Assembly: GCF_019207025.1 (NCBI RefSeq)
Contig: NZ_JAEEGC010000034.1
Location: forward strand, 18,625-82,624
Direction: 5' to 3'
Source of the DNA: Clostridium thailandense
GTDB taxonomy: Bacteria; Bacillota; Clostridia; Clostridiales; Clostridiaceae
Length of the DNA stretch: 64,000 nucleotides
Under the pieces are notes generated by a model that saw only the letters and a program-made list of their open reading frames with translations, did not search any database and had not been told where the DNA came from. Positions within the stretch are counted from its first letter, which is position 1, and every line of letters starts with the position of its first letter. A program made the position numbers and the translations under genes. This document shows, one piece after another, positions 33,261-41,092 of this stretch.

Positions 33261-33962
33261 ATGAAAACACTTCGTTTTGCTATTAAGCAAATAGTACCAT
33301 TGTTATTTTCATATCTTTTTGTGGGCTTGGCATTTGGAATTTTGATACACGAAGCAGGTTACTCTGCTATATGGGCGTGTTTAGCTGGAACCTTCATCTA
33401 TGCAGGTTCTATGCAGATTGTTATGGTTTCCCTTATGACCTCTGGCGCACCGCTAGAAATGGTTGCAGTTATGACCTTCTTCGTCAATGCAAGACACATT
33501 TTCTACGGCATCGGATTTGTTGATAAGTTTCGCAAGATGGGATGGAAATATCCCTATATGGTTTTAACACTAACTGATGAAATCTATTCAGTATTTTGTG
33601 TGATAGAATACCCTGAAGATGTGGATGAAAAAAAAGCAGACTTCTATATTGCTTTTATATGCCATTTACTATGGATTTTCAGCTGCACAACTGGAGCTTT
33701 GCTTGGTCAGGTGCTTCCATTTGATATGAGAGGTATTGAATTTTCCGCTACCGCATTTTTTACTGTGGTTTGTGTCAATCAATGGCGTCAGTTTGCTTCT
33801 CACATCCCTGCTATTGTAGGCTTTGCTTGTGCCATTGTATTCTATATCCTATTGGGTGCAAACAACTTTTTGATTCCTGCGTTATCAGTTAGTTTGATCG
33901 TATTAGTAATTATGAAGGATATTATAAACATGCAAATGGGGGGAATTAAGTATGACAATTAA
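33261..33962 (+). CDS. azlC: AzlC family branched-chain amino acid exporter, large subunit
   Basis: The 233-residue membrane protein has the AzlC opening (FAIKQIVPLLFSYLFVGLAF GILIHEAGY) and the conserved block SMQIVMVSLMTSGAPLEMVA followed by FFVNARHIFYG. With the small subunit AzlD it exports branched-chain amino acids (or analogues such as azaleucine). RBS AAAGGGGG. azlD overlaps its end by 11 bases, implying coupled translation. The MocR gene and the shared palindrome upstream suggest control by a PLP-dependent amino-acid-sensing regulator. Confidence 0.92.
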   Translation: MKTLRFAIKQIVPLLFSYLFVGLAFGILIHEAGYSAIWACLAGTFIYAGSMQIVMVSLMTSGAPLEMVAVMTFFVNARHIFYGIGFVDKFRKMGWKYPYMVLTLTDEIYSVFCVIEYPEDVDEKKADFYIAFICHLLWIFSCTTGALLGQVLPFDMRGIEFSATAFFTVVCVNQWRQFASHIPAIVGFACAIVFYILLGANNFLIPALSVSLIVLVIMKDIINMQMGGIKYDN

Positions 33963-34290
33963 TTTTGGATACTCTTTCGTAACTATTATTGTAGTGTCAT
34001 CAGTAACTGGACTAGTTCGTGCTATACCATACCTTTTCTTTGGCAGAAAGAAAGAGCTCCCAACAACTGTTCGATATCTGGGTTCCGTGTTACCTGCATC
34101 TATCATGATTATTCTAGTGGTTTACTGTGTGAGAAACATTAAATTGTCCGTATTTCCATTTGGACTCGCGGAGCTACTTTCAATTGCTATTGTTATAGTT
34201 GCTCAAGTAATAAAGAAGAATACTTTTCTTAGTATCTTTCTCGGCACAGCTTTTTATATGATCTTGATTCGAACAGTGTTTATGAAATAG
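33952..34290 (+). CDS. azlD: AzlD family branched-chain amino acid exporter, small subunit
   Basis: The 112-residue protein has four membrane segments and the AzlD marks TGLVRAIPYLFFGRKKELPT VRYLGSVLPAS (in register) and VYCVRNIKLSVFPFG. It is the partner subunit of AzlC, encoded in the overlapping gene. The ATG at 33952 follows GGGGGGAATTAAGT inside the azlC end. Length is typical (about 105-110). Confidence 0.92.
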   Translation: MTINFGYSFVTIIVVSSVTGLVRAIPYLFFGRKKELPTTVRYLGSVLPASIMIILVVYCVRNIKLSVFPFGLAELLSIAIVIVAQVIKKNTFLSIFLGTAFYMILIRTVFMK

Positions 34291-34382
34291 TGTAAATATT
34301 TAACATTTATAATGATGAACCATGAAATATATTTATACATAATACTGGCAACCATTTCTTATGAAAATGGTTGCTTTGTCAT

Positions 34383-34562
34383 TTAATGTTCCATTAGGTC
34401 ACTTAAAGACACCTCTTGTTCACTTTTGGGGTTGTTTAGAGGATGTATTTTAGCAGTCTCTTTATTGTCGTTTACACTTTCAATGTAAATTCGTGTTCCA
34501 TTATGTGTTACATCAAACATAATTGGTGATGAGGCAATTTCTTTTGCACGTACTTTATCCAT
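34383..34562 (-). CDS. sspH: Small acid-soluble spore protein H
   Basis: The 59-residue protein matches the H-type minor SASP family along its length: MDKVRAKEIASSPIMFDVTH, then NGTRIYIESV, then TAKIHPL. H-type SASPs are made in the forespore under sigma-F/G and bind spore DNA or core. The true start is the ATG at 34562, seven bases behind TGGAGG; the upstream in-frame ATG at 34577 overlaps that site. A close paralogue lies at 55304-55483, with a conserved upstream block as well. This is firm evidence that the organism sporulates. Confidence 0.93.
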   Translation of the reverse strand: MDKVRAKEIASSPIMFDVTHNGTRIYIESVNDNKETAKIHPLNNPKSEQEVSLSDLMEH

Positions 34563-34617
34563 AGTAATAACCTCCATTCATTATTTTTTAGACAATCATA
34601 ATTTTTACATTAAACTA
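34563..34617 (-). promoter_or_regulatory. Conserved upstream block of sspH, probable forespore (sigma-G-type) promoter
   Basis: Read on the minus strand, AAGAATATTTTATTAG and TCTAAAAAAT plus the RBS are shared with the block upstream of the second sspH (55484-55545). GAATA followed after 18 bases by AAAATTA (AAAACTA in the other copy) would fit a sigma-G-like promoter. Conservation is seen; the sigma assignment is inferred. Confidence 0.45.
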
Positions 34618-34834
34618 ATAAAATATTCTTCATCTAAAAAATGATATGGTAACAATTGATGGGATGATACAACATTGTATTTAGTAATGTAATTGTTTAT
34701 AATGATTAGGGCTATAGATTGCTTCCCAAAAATGAATGCAGGTGAAGGATACAATAATTTATCAAGATGGATGAGTTATAATATCTAGAAATAAGATAAA
34801 AAAATTACATTTCGAGAAATAAGGAGACTTAAGA

Positions 34835-35479
34835 ATGAGTGAGAAATTTAGAAGAGTTATAATGACAATATTCGGTGTTCTGATAACAGGCTTTAGTGTG
34901 GGAATGTTCAATTTTTCAGCTTTTGGGATGGATCCTTTTCAGGTATTTGCACATGGTATCTGGGGTCATATACCATTAGGCTATGGAATTTTTTATTCGA
35001 TATTAAATTTGATTATGTTAATTTTTATCTTTATTATTGATCGATATAAGATTGGTCTTGGCACTTTTATTAATATTTTTTTATTAGGGTATGACGTACA
35101 GTTTTCATCTTGGTTATTTAAAATGTTGATTCCAAGTCCAACATTCGGACTTAAGATAATATTTTTAATTATAGGAATTATTGTTATGTGTTTTGGATGT
35201 TCCTTATATTTTACTGGAGATTTGGGAGTATCTACCTACGATGCAGTAGCTCTTATTTTATCAGAAAAGAAAGTAGCACGTTTTCAGTTTTGCAGAATTG
35301 GATCCGATTTCATTTGTACAATATTAGGCTATTCACTTGGTGCTACCGCAGGAATAGGAACAATTGTTACCGCTTTTTTTATGGGTCCAATTATCACAGT
35401 ATTTAATAGTAAAGTATCAATTCCATTTCGATATGGAAAATCAGTGGATAATATAGATTCTGTTGAGATGCTAAAATAG
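34835..35479 (+). CDS. YczE/YitT-like membrane protein
   Basis: The 214-residue protein has about six hydrophobic segments and the marks GVLITGFSVGMFNFSAFGMD PFQVF (N-terminal) and GDLGVSTYDAVALILSEK (middle). These place it in the YczE/YyaS/YitT group of uncharacterised integral membrane proteins, some of which influence natural-product synthesis or transport. RBS AAGGAGAC before the ATG. The ASKHA-type protein gene follows about 175 bases later. Function unknown. Confidence 0.8.
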   Translation: MSEKFRRVIMTIFGVLITGFSVGMFNFSAFGMDPFQVFAHGIWGHIPLGYGIFYSILNLIMLIFIFIIDRYKIGLGTFINIFLLGYDVQFSSWLFKMLIPSPTFGLKIIFLIIGIIVMCFGCSLYFTGDLGVSTYDAVALILSEKKVARFQFCRIGSDFICTILGYSLGATAGIGTIVTAFFMGPIITVFNSKVSIPFRYGKSVDNIDSVEMLK

Positions 35480-35653
35480 TAAGTAATGTAAAATTAGATT
35501 TTGCCTCAACAAATGAGCAGAAGAATGGATTATAATATAAAGGTAGGATATCCCTTTACTTATTTTATTAAATTTTCAACTCATGAGCTGAAACCTATAT
35601 TCTGTGAAAGATGTTTTTTGAAAAATGAACAAAATCTAAGGAGAAGGATAATA

Positions 35654-37216
35654 ATGAAACCAATATGTAAAAAAGAATACCTTGAATTGAAACCGCCCGG
35701 ATTTGGTGATACAGTGGCTGATAAGGATAGAATTTTGCAGGCATTAAAACCTAAATATGGAGATGTATATATTTCTATGTCTACATTAAAGTTTTATTAC
35801 AAGCTGTTAAGAAATTTTGACTGGGAACTAACTGTCACAATGGTTCACAATAGTTATTCTTGGGAAATTATTATAATAGAACGAGGAAATACTACAGATA
35901 AGAATTTTGCCTATGCAGCCGATCTTGGAAGTACAACTGTTATTATGCAACTAGTTGATCTGAATTCTGGGAATATACTAGGTGAAGAAAGCATAGTAAA
36001 TCATCAGGCGACCTATGGCGCAGATATACTCAGCAGAATCTTTTATGTGAAGGATAATGATGATCATTTAAAAGAAATTCAGCAATGTACACTGAGTAAT
36101 TTTATAGAACTTATGGACAAACTTTATTCCTTAACAGGAATTTCCCCAGCAGAATGTGGCGCTTTAATTATTGGTGGAAATACAACAATGATCCATTTCC
36201 TGTTTGGTATTGACCCATGGTTTATATTTTCTACACCATATACTCCTTCTTTCAACAGATGCGAATTTATTTCGGGGAGAGATATTGGACTGCCTTTTAA
36301 CGGATTAGTTTATTGCTTTCCTTCTGTAGCTAATTATCTTGGGGGCGATATCATCAGCGGTTTACTAACTACTGATATTCATAAAAGAAGTGAATTGGCT
36401 TTGTACATGGATATTGGGACAAATGGTGAAATGATTTTGGGGAATAATGAAGTTATGATTGGGGTGGCAGGAGCTGCGGGACCAGCTCTTGAAGGAGGTA
36501 TAAGCAAACAAGGGATGAGGGCTAGTGCTGGAGCTGTGGATTCGGTTAGAATCGTTAATAATGAGATGATCATTACTACTATACAGAATGAAAAACCAAT
36601 AGGTATATGCGGTTCAGGAATTGTTGATCTTTTGGCTGAGATGCTTCTTGAAGGCTGGATTGATTACTCCGGTAGATTTGTTCCTGGCAAATCAGAGCGT
36701 ATCGTTTTAAGAGAAGGAGAATATGCAGTAATATATGCATGGGAAAATGAGTCTGGTTCCAATGAAGAACTTTTGTTCAGCCAAACAGATATTTTAAACT
36801 TCATGGATACAAAAGCTGCAGCAAACACGATGGTAGCCTTTTTATTAGATGAACTAGGAATTGTACCTCAAGAGGTAAAGCGGATATATATGGCCGGAGC
36901 TTTTGGTACTTATATTAACCTGGAATCTGCAATTACTATTGGACTATATCCGGATCTACCTAGAGAGCGGTTCGTTCAAATTGGTAACGGTTCACTCAAA
37001 GGAGCTTGCATGCTTCTAAAAGATGAGGAAGAATTATTAGCAGTGGAAAGTATAGTTAAGAATATAAATTACCTGCAACTGGGAGAAGCAAAAGATTTTC
37101 TATCAAAAATGTATGCAGCTAAATTCTTACCACATACTGACTTTACATTATACCCGACTGTTATGGAAAATATAAAGCACAGGAGATGTAAAGAAGATTC
37201 AATAAGTAATGGATAA
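35654..37216 (+). CDS. ASKHA-domain protein of the corrinoid-activation (RACo/DUF4445) family, without ferredoxin domain
   Basis: The 520-residue protein has the actin-like ATPase core of corrinoid-protein reductive activators: FAYAADLGSTTVIMQLVDL (about 86-104), ALIIGGNTTMIHFLFGI, ALYMDIGTNGEMILGN, GAAGPALEGGISKQGMRA and MAGAFGTYINLESAITIGLY. Family members such as RACo normally carry an N-terminal [2Fe-2S] ferredoxin; here the first 85 residues lack the cysteines. They use ATP to drive reduction of inactive Co(II) corrinoid. No corrinoid protein or methyltransferase gene is near. The in-frame start at 35501 has no site; AAGGAGAAGG at 35639-35648 fixes the ATG at 35654. Confidence 0.85.
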   Translation: MKPICKKEYLELKPPGFGDTVADKDRILQALKPKYGDVYISMSTLKFYYKLLRNFDWELTVTMVHNSYSWEIIIIERGNTTDKNFAYAADLGSTTVIMQLVDLNSGNILGEESIVNHQATYGADILSRIFYVKDNDDHLKEIQQCTLSNFIELMDKLYSLTGISPAECGALIIGGNTTMIHFLFGIDPWFIFSTPYTPSFNRCEFISGRDIGLPFNGLVYCFPSVANYLGGDIISGLLTTDIHKRSELALYMDIGTNGEMILGNNEVMIGVAGAAGPALEGGISKQGMRASAGAVDSVRIVNNEMIITTIQNEKPIGICGSGIVDLLAEMLLEGWIDYSGRFVPGKSERIVLREGEYAVIYAWENESGSNEELLFSQTDILNFMDTKAAANTMVAFLLDELGIVPQEVKRIYMAGAFGTYINLESAITIGLYPDLPRERFVQIGNGSLKGACMLLKDEEELLAVESIVKNINYLQLGEAKDFLSKMYAAKFLPHTDFTLYPTVMENIKHRRCKEDSISNG

Positions 37217-37462
37217 CCTTTTTCTAAATACGTTGAAATGAGTTGAGAGTTCTCGGGGATTAATGATTGCATTTAATATTCAAAATTGGTTTAAACAAGC
37301 TGTTATGTCGTAACAAGTTCAGCATCATGAAATTAAAACACTAAAAGGATAAACTTTCTTTTATACCGGTATAAGCTATTTAAAAAATAATAACAGATTA
37401 TTTTTTGAAATTTAACTTGCCAATTTTAAGTTTATCTATATATAATAACTAAATTAACCAAA

Positions 37463-39403
37463 TTGAAAGTGAATAGTGGAATTATGGATTTAAAAAGCTT
37501 AGGGACAAAAGTTAGTTCAAAATGGAGGATATTGCTTATCGTATTTGTTCCTTTCATAATGATATTTGTATTAGCCATTATGTTATCGTCAAGATCAGTT
37601 GTTGCAAATAACGGTATGGCAGATTTATCAAACATTGATTTTAGTCATAATAAATTAGTTTCATTAGATGGGCAGTGGGAATTTTATTGGAATAAACTGC
37701 TGAGGGCTGAAGATTTTAATTTAGGACAAAGACAGAAAATAGATTCCTTCATGAAAGTCCCAGGAATCTGGTCTCATAATGCTGGTACACATTATACCAG
37801 TCAGGGGAAAGTCACATACAGGCTGTCGCTTTACTATCCGAAGGATTTGAAAGATCCTGCTCTTCGTATTCAAAATGTTGCCAATGCTTATAAGCTGTAT
37901 GTAAATGGAGAACTGATGGCAGAGGTTGGAAGTTCATTGGATAATAAAGCAAAGTTCAAAAATGATGATAAAATAATTATTATTGACTTACCGAAGAATA
38001 CGCAGAAGATAGAGCTGGTTTTTCAGGTAGGTAATTTGAATTGTGCCACAGGAGGACTTCGCATTGCCCCTGTGTTTGGGTCAAGGCAGGTATTGGAACA
38101 TCAGAGAATGATTATGATAATGTTGCAGATGTTTTTCATTGGTGGTGTTTTAATATTTGGTATTCATTATTTTTCTCTGTTTCTTCTTCAGAAGGGAAAC
38201 AGGACAGCACTGTTTTTCAGCATTATTTGTTTAACAACAGCTCTACGTTCTATGATATGGGGTGAAACTTCTCTGACTATACTCTTCCCCAGTTCACCCT
38301 TGGATATGAGAATATATATAAACTATTTAACAGGATATAATTATGTTGCTATTTTAATTATGTTTGTTTATAGCCTATATCCTTTGGAATTTAATAAAAA
38401 AGTAATGGGCTTAATACTGCTTCCTAGCCTTATTTTTGATGTATTTCTTCTGACTACGAACCCTGAGTTTATGACATTTTATACGAATTACTTATATATT
38501 CTTTTAATTTTGCAAATGATTTATATTATGGGCGCATTGATGAAATCTGTACTTAGAAAGAGAGACAATGCAGTTTTAATGTTTATTGCCATATGTGTTT
38601 TGATTTGGGCAATTTATGTAGATATAATCGACTTTGTATTGATTGGAAGCATCTCTTTGTCTTACATGACTTTATTAGGGAATTTTGCTGTTATTTTGGC
38701 GATGTCCCATATCCAGGCGAAACAGCAGGCTAGGAACCACGAAAAGCTTATTCTGTATAATGAAAAATTATTGGAGGCAGACAAGCTGAAGGATCAAATA
38801 ATGGCGACAGAGATGTCGTTTTTGCAAGCTCAGATTAAGCCTCATTTTTTATACAATGCGCTTAGCGCAATTGCCAACGTCTGTGAAAAGGATGGGAAGC
38901 AGGCTAGTAAACTAATTATTGATTTAGCTTTTTATTTAAGAGGGAGTCTGGAATTTAACAATCTTGATAAAATGGTATCTGTAGAAAAAGAGTTGCAGTT
39001 TGTTGATACTTATTTCCATATCGAACAAGCACGGTTTGGACAGAAAATACAGTTGAATAAAGAGATTGAAATACCTCTTGACGTTCAAATGCCGATTCTT
39101 ATACTCCAGCCCTTGGTGGAAAATGCTGTTAGGCATGGTATTTCAAAAAAATTTGAAGGCGGCACTGTAACTGTGAGGATGATTCAGAAAGACGGAAATG
39201 TTTATATTGAAATCGAAGATGATGGGGTCGGCATCAATAGTGACAAATTAGCAATGATATTATGTGAACAGGATAATGTCCAGGGAGTTGGGCTTCTTAA
39301 TATACACAATAGACTTCTCAAGCTATATGGAATAGGTCTTGAAATAAGCAGTGAGCCAGGACATACCAGTGTAAAATTATTGATAACGGAAGGTGTATTA
39401 TAA
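37463..39403 (+). CDS. 7TMR-DISM sensor histidine kinase (LytS/YehU-type catalytic domain)
   Basis: In this 646-residue kinase, a first membrane helix (about 22-42) leads to an extracellular jelly-roll domain (SLDGQWEFYWNKLL ... LYVNGELMAEVGSS). Seven membrane helices follow (about 215-415), then a His-kinase domain with the phospho-acceptor block QIKPHFLYNALSAIANVCE and the ATPase motifs LVENAVRHGI and DDGVGI. This is the 7TM diverse-intracellular-signalling layout with extracellular carbohydrate-binding-like fold. The start at 37463 (TTG) is uncertain; the ATG at 37484 is an alternative, and neither has a clear RBS. The response regulator gene overlaps its stop codon by one base. Confidence 0.88.
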   Translation: MKVNSGIMDLKSLGTKVSSKWRILLIVFVPFIMIFVLAIMLSSRSVVANNGMADLSNIDFSHNKLVSLDGQWEFYWNKLLRAEDFNLGQRQKIDSFMKVPGIWSHNAGTHYTSQGKVTYRLSLYYPKDLKDPALRIQNVANAYKLYVNGELMAEVGSSLDNKAKFKNDDKIIIIDLPKNTQKIELVFQVGNLNCATGGLRIAPVFGSRQVLEHQRMIMIMLQMFFIGGVLIFGIHYFSLFLLQKGNRTALFFSIICLTTALRSMIWGETSLTILFPSSPLDMRIYINYLTGYNYVAILIMFVYSLYPLEFNKKVMGLILLPSLIFDVFLLTTNPEFMTFYTNYLYILLILQMIYIMGALMKSVLRKRDNAVLMFIAICVLIWAIYVDIIDFVLIGSISLSYMTLLGNFAVILAMSHIQAKQQARNHEKLILYNEKLLEADKLKDQIMATEMSFLQAQIKPHFLYNALSAIANVCEKDGKQASKLIIDLAFYLRGSLEFNNLDKMVSVEKELQFVDTYFHIEQARFGQKIQLNKEIEIPLDVQMPILILQPLVENAVRHGISKKFEGGTVTVRMIQKDGNVYIEIEDDGVGINSDKLAMILCEQDNVQGVGLLNIHNRLLKLYGIGLEISSEPGHTSVKLLITEGVL

Positions 39404-40248
39404 TGAAAATTGCGGCAGTTGATGATGAAGTACATGTATTGGAAAGATTTGAAAGAATGGTTTCTGGTATAATGGAACTCGATTTATGTGGTTTATTTGA
39501 AACAGGCGAACAGCTACTCAACTATTTAAAAAAGAATTCGCTTGATGCTGTTTTTTTAGATATCGAAATGCCTAGTGTTAATGGTCTTCACTTATCAGAG
39601 CAAATACAAAACCTGAATGAAAATATAGAGATAATTTTTGTCACCGCCTTTAATCAATATGCAGTTGAAGCCTTTGAATTGCAGGCTTTGGACTACATTC
39701 TAAAACCTATGACAGAAGAAAGACTGGCAAAATCAATAAATCGTTTGCTGAAAACTCGCAAGAACAGCAAGCTGTCAGAGAATATATTTATACAATGTTT
39801 AGGCGAATTTGAGGTGTTTTTAAACGGAGAAGCAATGACATGGAAAAACTCTAAGGCAAAGGAATTATTGGCATTTTTAGTACATAAAAATGGGGTGCCG
39901 ATAGGTTGGGAAAAGATAGTTGATGCAATTTGGCCGGACTTTAATTCCGAAAAAGCTCAAACAAATTTTCATGCAACTACCTATTTGCTGAGGAAAAGAT
40001 TATCAGAAGCCGGAATATCTCATATTCTTGAATGCGTACGTGGCAATTACAGAATAGTTACAGATAAAGTAAACTGTGATATTTATCAGCTTGAAGAGAC
40101 CCTCAAAAATAATAAGATGAAAAGTAAAAATGACCTTAGATTGATTGAACAGATGGTACATAAAGGGTATATGGAGGCCAACGGATATAGCTGGGCCTAC
40201 CCGAAAGCTGCTGAGCTTGATATTTTGTGCAAAAGCTCCATCAAGTGA
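39403..40248 (+). CDS. Response regulator with SARP-like winged-helix output
   Basis: The 281-residue regulator has a receiver domain (Asp7/Asp8, phospho-acceptor Asp53 in VFLDIEMPSVNG, Lys in YILKPMTEE) joined to an OmpR/SARP-like winged helix (about 128-225: ENIFIQCLGEFEVFLNGEAM TWKNSKAKELLAFL ... YLLRKRL). The short segment after it resembles the start of a BTAD. The gene overlaps the kinase gene by one base, so the two form a two-component system. Likely targets are the genes downstream, encoding a degenerate receiver and a giant surface protein; this is inferred from position. Confidence 0.88.
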   Translation: MKIAAVDDEVHVLERFERMVSGIMELDLCGLFETGEQLLNYLKKNSLDAVFLDIEMPSVNGLHLSEQIQNLNENIEIIFVTAFNQYAVEAFELQALDYILKPMTEERLAKSINRLLKTRKNSKLSENIFIQCLGEFEVFLNGEAMTWKNSKAKELLAFLVHKNGVPIGWEKIVDAIWPDFNSEKAQTNFHATTYLLRKRLSEAGISHILECVRGNYRIVTDKVNCDIYQLEETLKNNKMKSKNDLRLIEQMVHKGYMEANGYSWAYPKAAELDILCKSSIK

Positions 40249-40254
40249 TTCTTA

Positions 40255-40390
40255 GACTCAGGTGGAGTTTGCTTAAGAGGAATACCTCTCTCCATCTGAA
40301 TTTTAGAAGAACTTATCCAGGGGCGTACTAGCCGTTATCTCTCACCTGCAGAGGATGGGAGTGTTACGGATGGTAGCCATCGGATAAAAA
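40255..40390 (+). ncRNA. Candidate structured RNA of unknown class
   Basis: Several well-formed pairings lie in a row: GGTGGAG (40261-40267) with CTCCATC (40290-40296), enclosing AGAGG/CCTCT; TTATCC (40313-40318) with GGATAA (40382-40387) closing a multibranch; inside it a 9-bp hairpin (40339-40361, loop GCAG, one bulged A) and GATGG-TAG-CCATC (40369-40381). The GC content is well above its surroundings. No frame is open. It could be a leader for the receiver and surface-protein genes, or a free RNA ended by the terminator at 40463-40506. I do not recognise the class. Confidence 0.45.
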
Positions 40391-40462
40391 GACAGAAAAA
40401 ATAAAAAAAATTTCGATAATATGTAAAAAAAGGCGAAAAGCGTTGAAATATAAGTCTTTAAG

Positions 40463-40506
40463 AGAAGTGCCATATAAGAGAAATCCCTCCTATATGGCAC
40501 TTTTGA
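40463..40506 (+). terminator. Terminator or attenuator upstream of the degenerate receiver gene
   Basis: AAGTGCCATATA (40465-40476) pairs perfectly with TATATGGCACTT (40491-40502), followed by TTGATTT. Confidence 0.8.
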
Positions 40507-40572
40507 TTTAGGGTTTATTTAGGGTAATTGTTTTAATATTAAAAAAAGCTGTTAATGGAGGTGAAGTTATGC

Positions 40573-40914
40573 ATGAAATATATTATTGCCGATCCGAATA
40601 TGAAAAATGGCATTGAACTAAAAAAAATACTGGATAGCTATGAAATATTGGAGTTTCAAGGAATTTATACAACCTTTAGTGCGGCGGAAAACTATAGCCT
40701 TGAGCATCCCAATGACATTGCGTTTATCTGGCTTGGAAAGGCAGAGTTGAATGCTTTTAGGCTTGCTACTGTAATTCGAGAGTGTAATCATCTTTCAAAA
40801 ATTATTTTCATTAGCAGCCAAAAAGAAAATGCGGTAGAGGCCTTTGAGTATGAGGCCGACGGCTTTTTATTGATACCTTTCGATAAAAAGAAAATTGAGC
40901 AGCTTTTAAAGTAA
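40573..40914 (+). CDS. Degenerate response-regulator receiver protein (pseudo-receiver)
   Basis: This 113-residue protein has the size and rhythm of a lone receiver domain (KYIIADPNMKNGIELKKILD ... SKIIFISSQKENAVEAFEYE ADGFLLIPF). The key residues are gone: the phospho-acceptor position is Trp53 (AFIWLGK against VFLDIEMP), the acidic pair is reduced to one Asp, and the conserved Lys is Ile101. It cannot be phosphorylated in the usual way and may work as a binding partner. GGAGGTG at 40557-40563 fits the ATG at 40573, not the ATG at 40555. It lies between the two-component genes and the surface protein gene. Confidence 0.7.
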   Translation: MKYIIADPNMKNGIELKKILDSYEILEFQGIYTTFSAAENYSLEHPNDIAFIWLGKAELNAFRLATVIRECNHLSKIIFISSQKENAVEAFEYEADGFLLIPFDKKKIEQLLK

Positions 40915-41092
40915 TGCCAACCGACTATGCGATTAATTCGTTCTAGCACAATGTAATGATAGACTATTTTATGAGGCTGAAGGGGAAAGAACAGTTGAAA
41001 AAGCACTATGCAGGAGTTGAGCCTCGAGTTCTCATGTTGTTTAAATTTCTGTAATCAAACGAAAAACATTTATTTTAGAGAGGTGAGTTATT

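Noticed and set aside
37361..37374. TTATACCGGTATAA palindrome before the histidine kinase gene
   Set aside because: A perfect but short palindrome with no second copy or clear promoter relation; not enough to call an operator.
40255..40390. Cyclic-di-GMP, purine or SAM riboswitch in the gap before the surface protein
   Set aside because: The conserved cores of those classes are not present, so the element is left unclassified.
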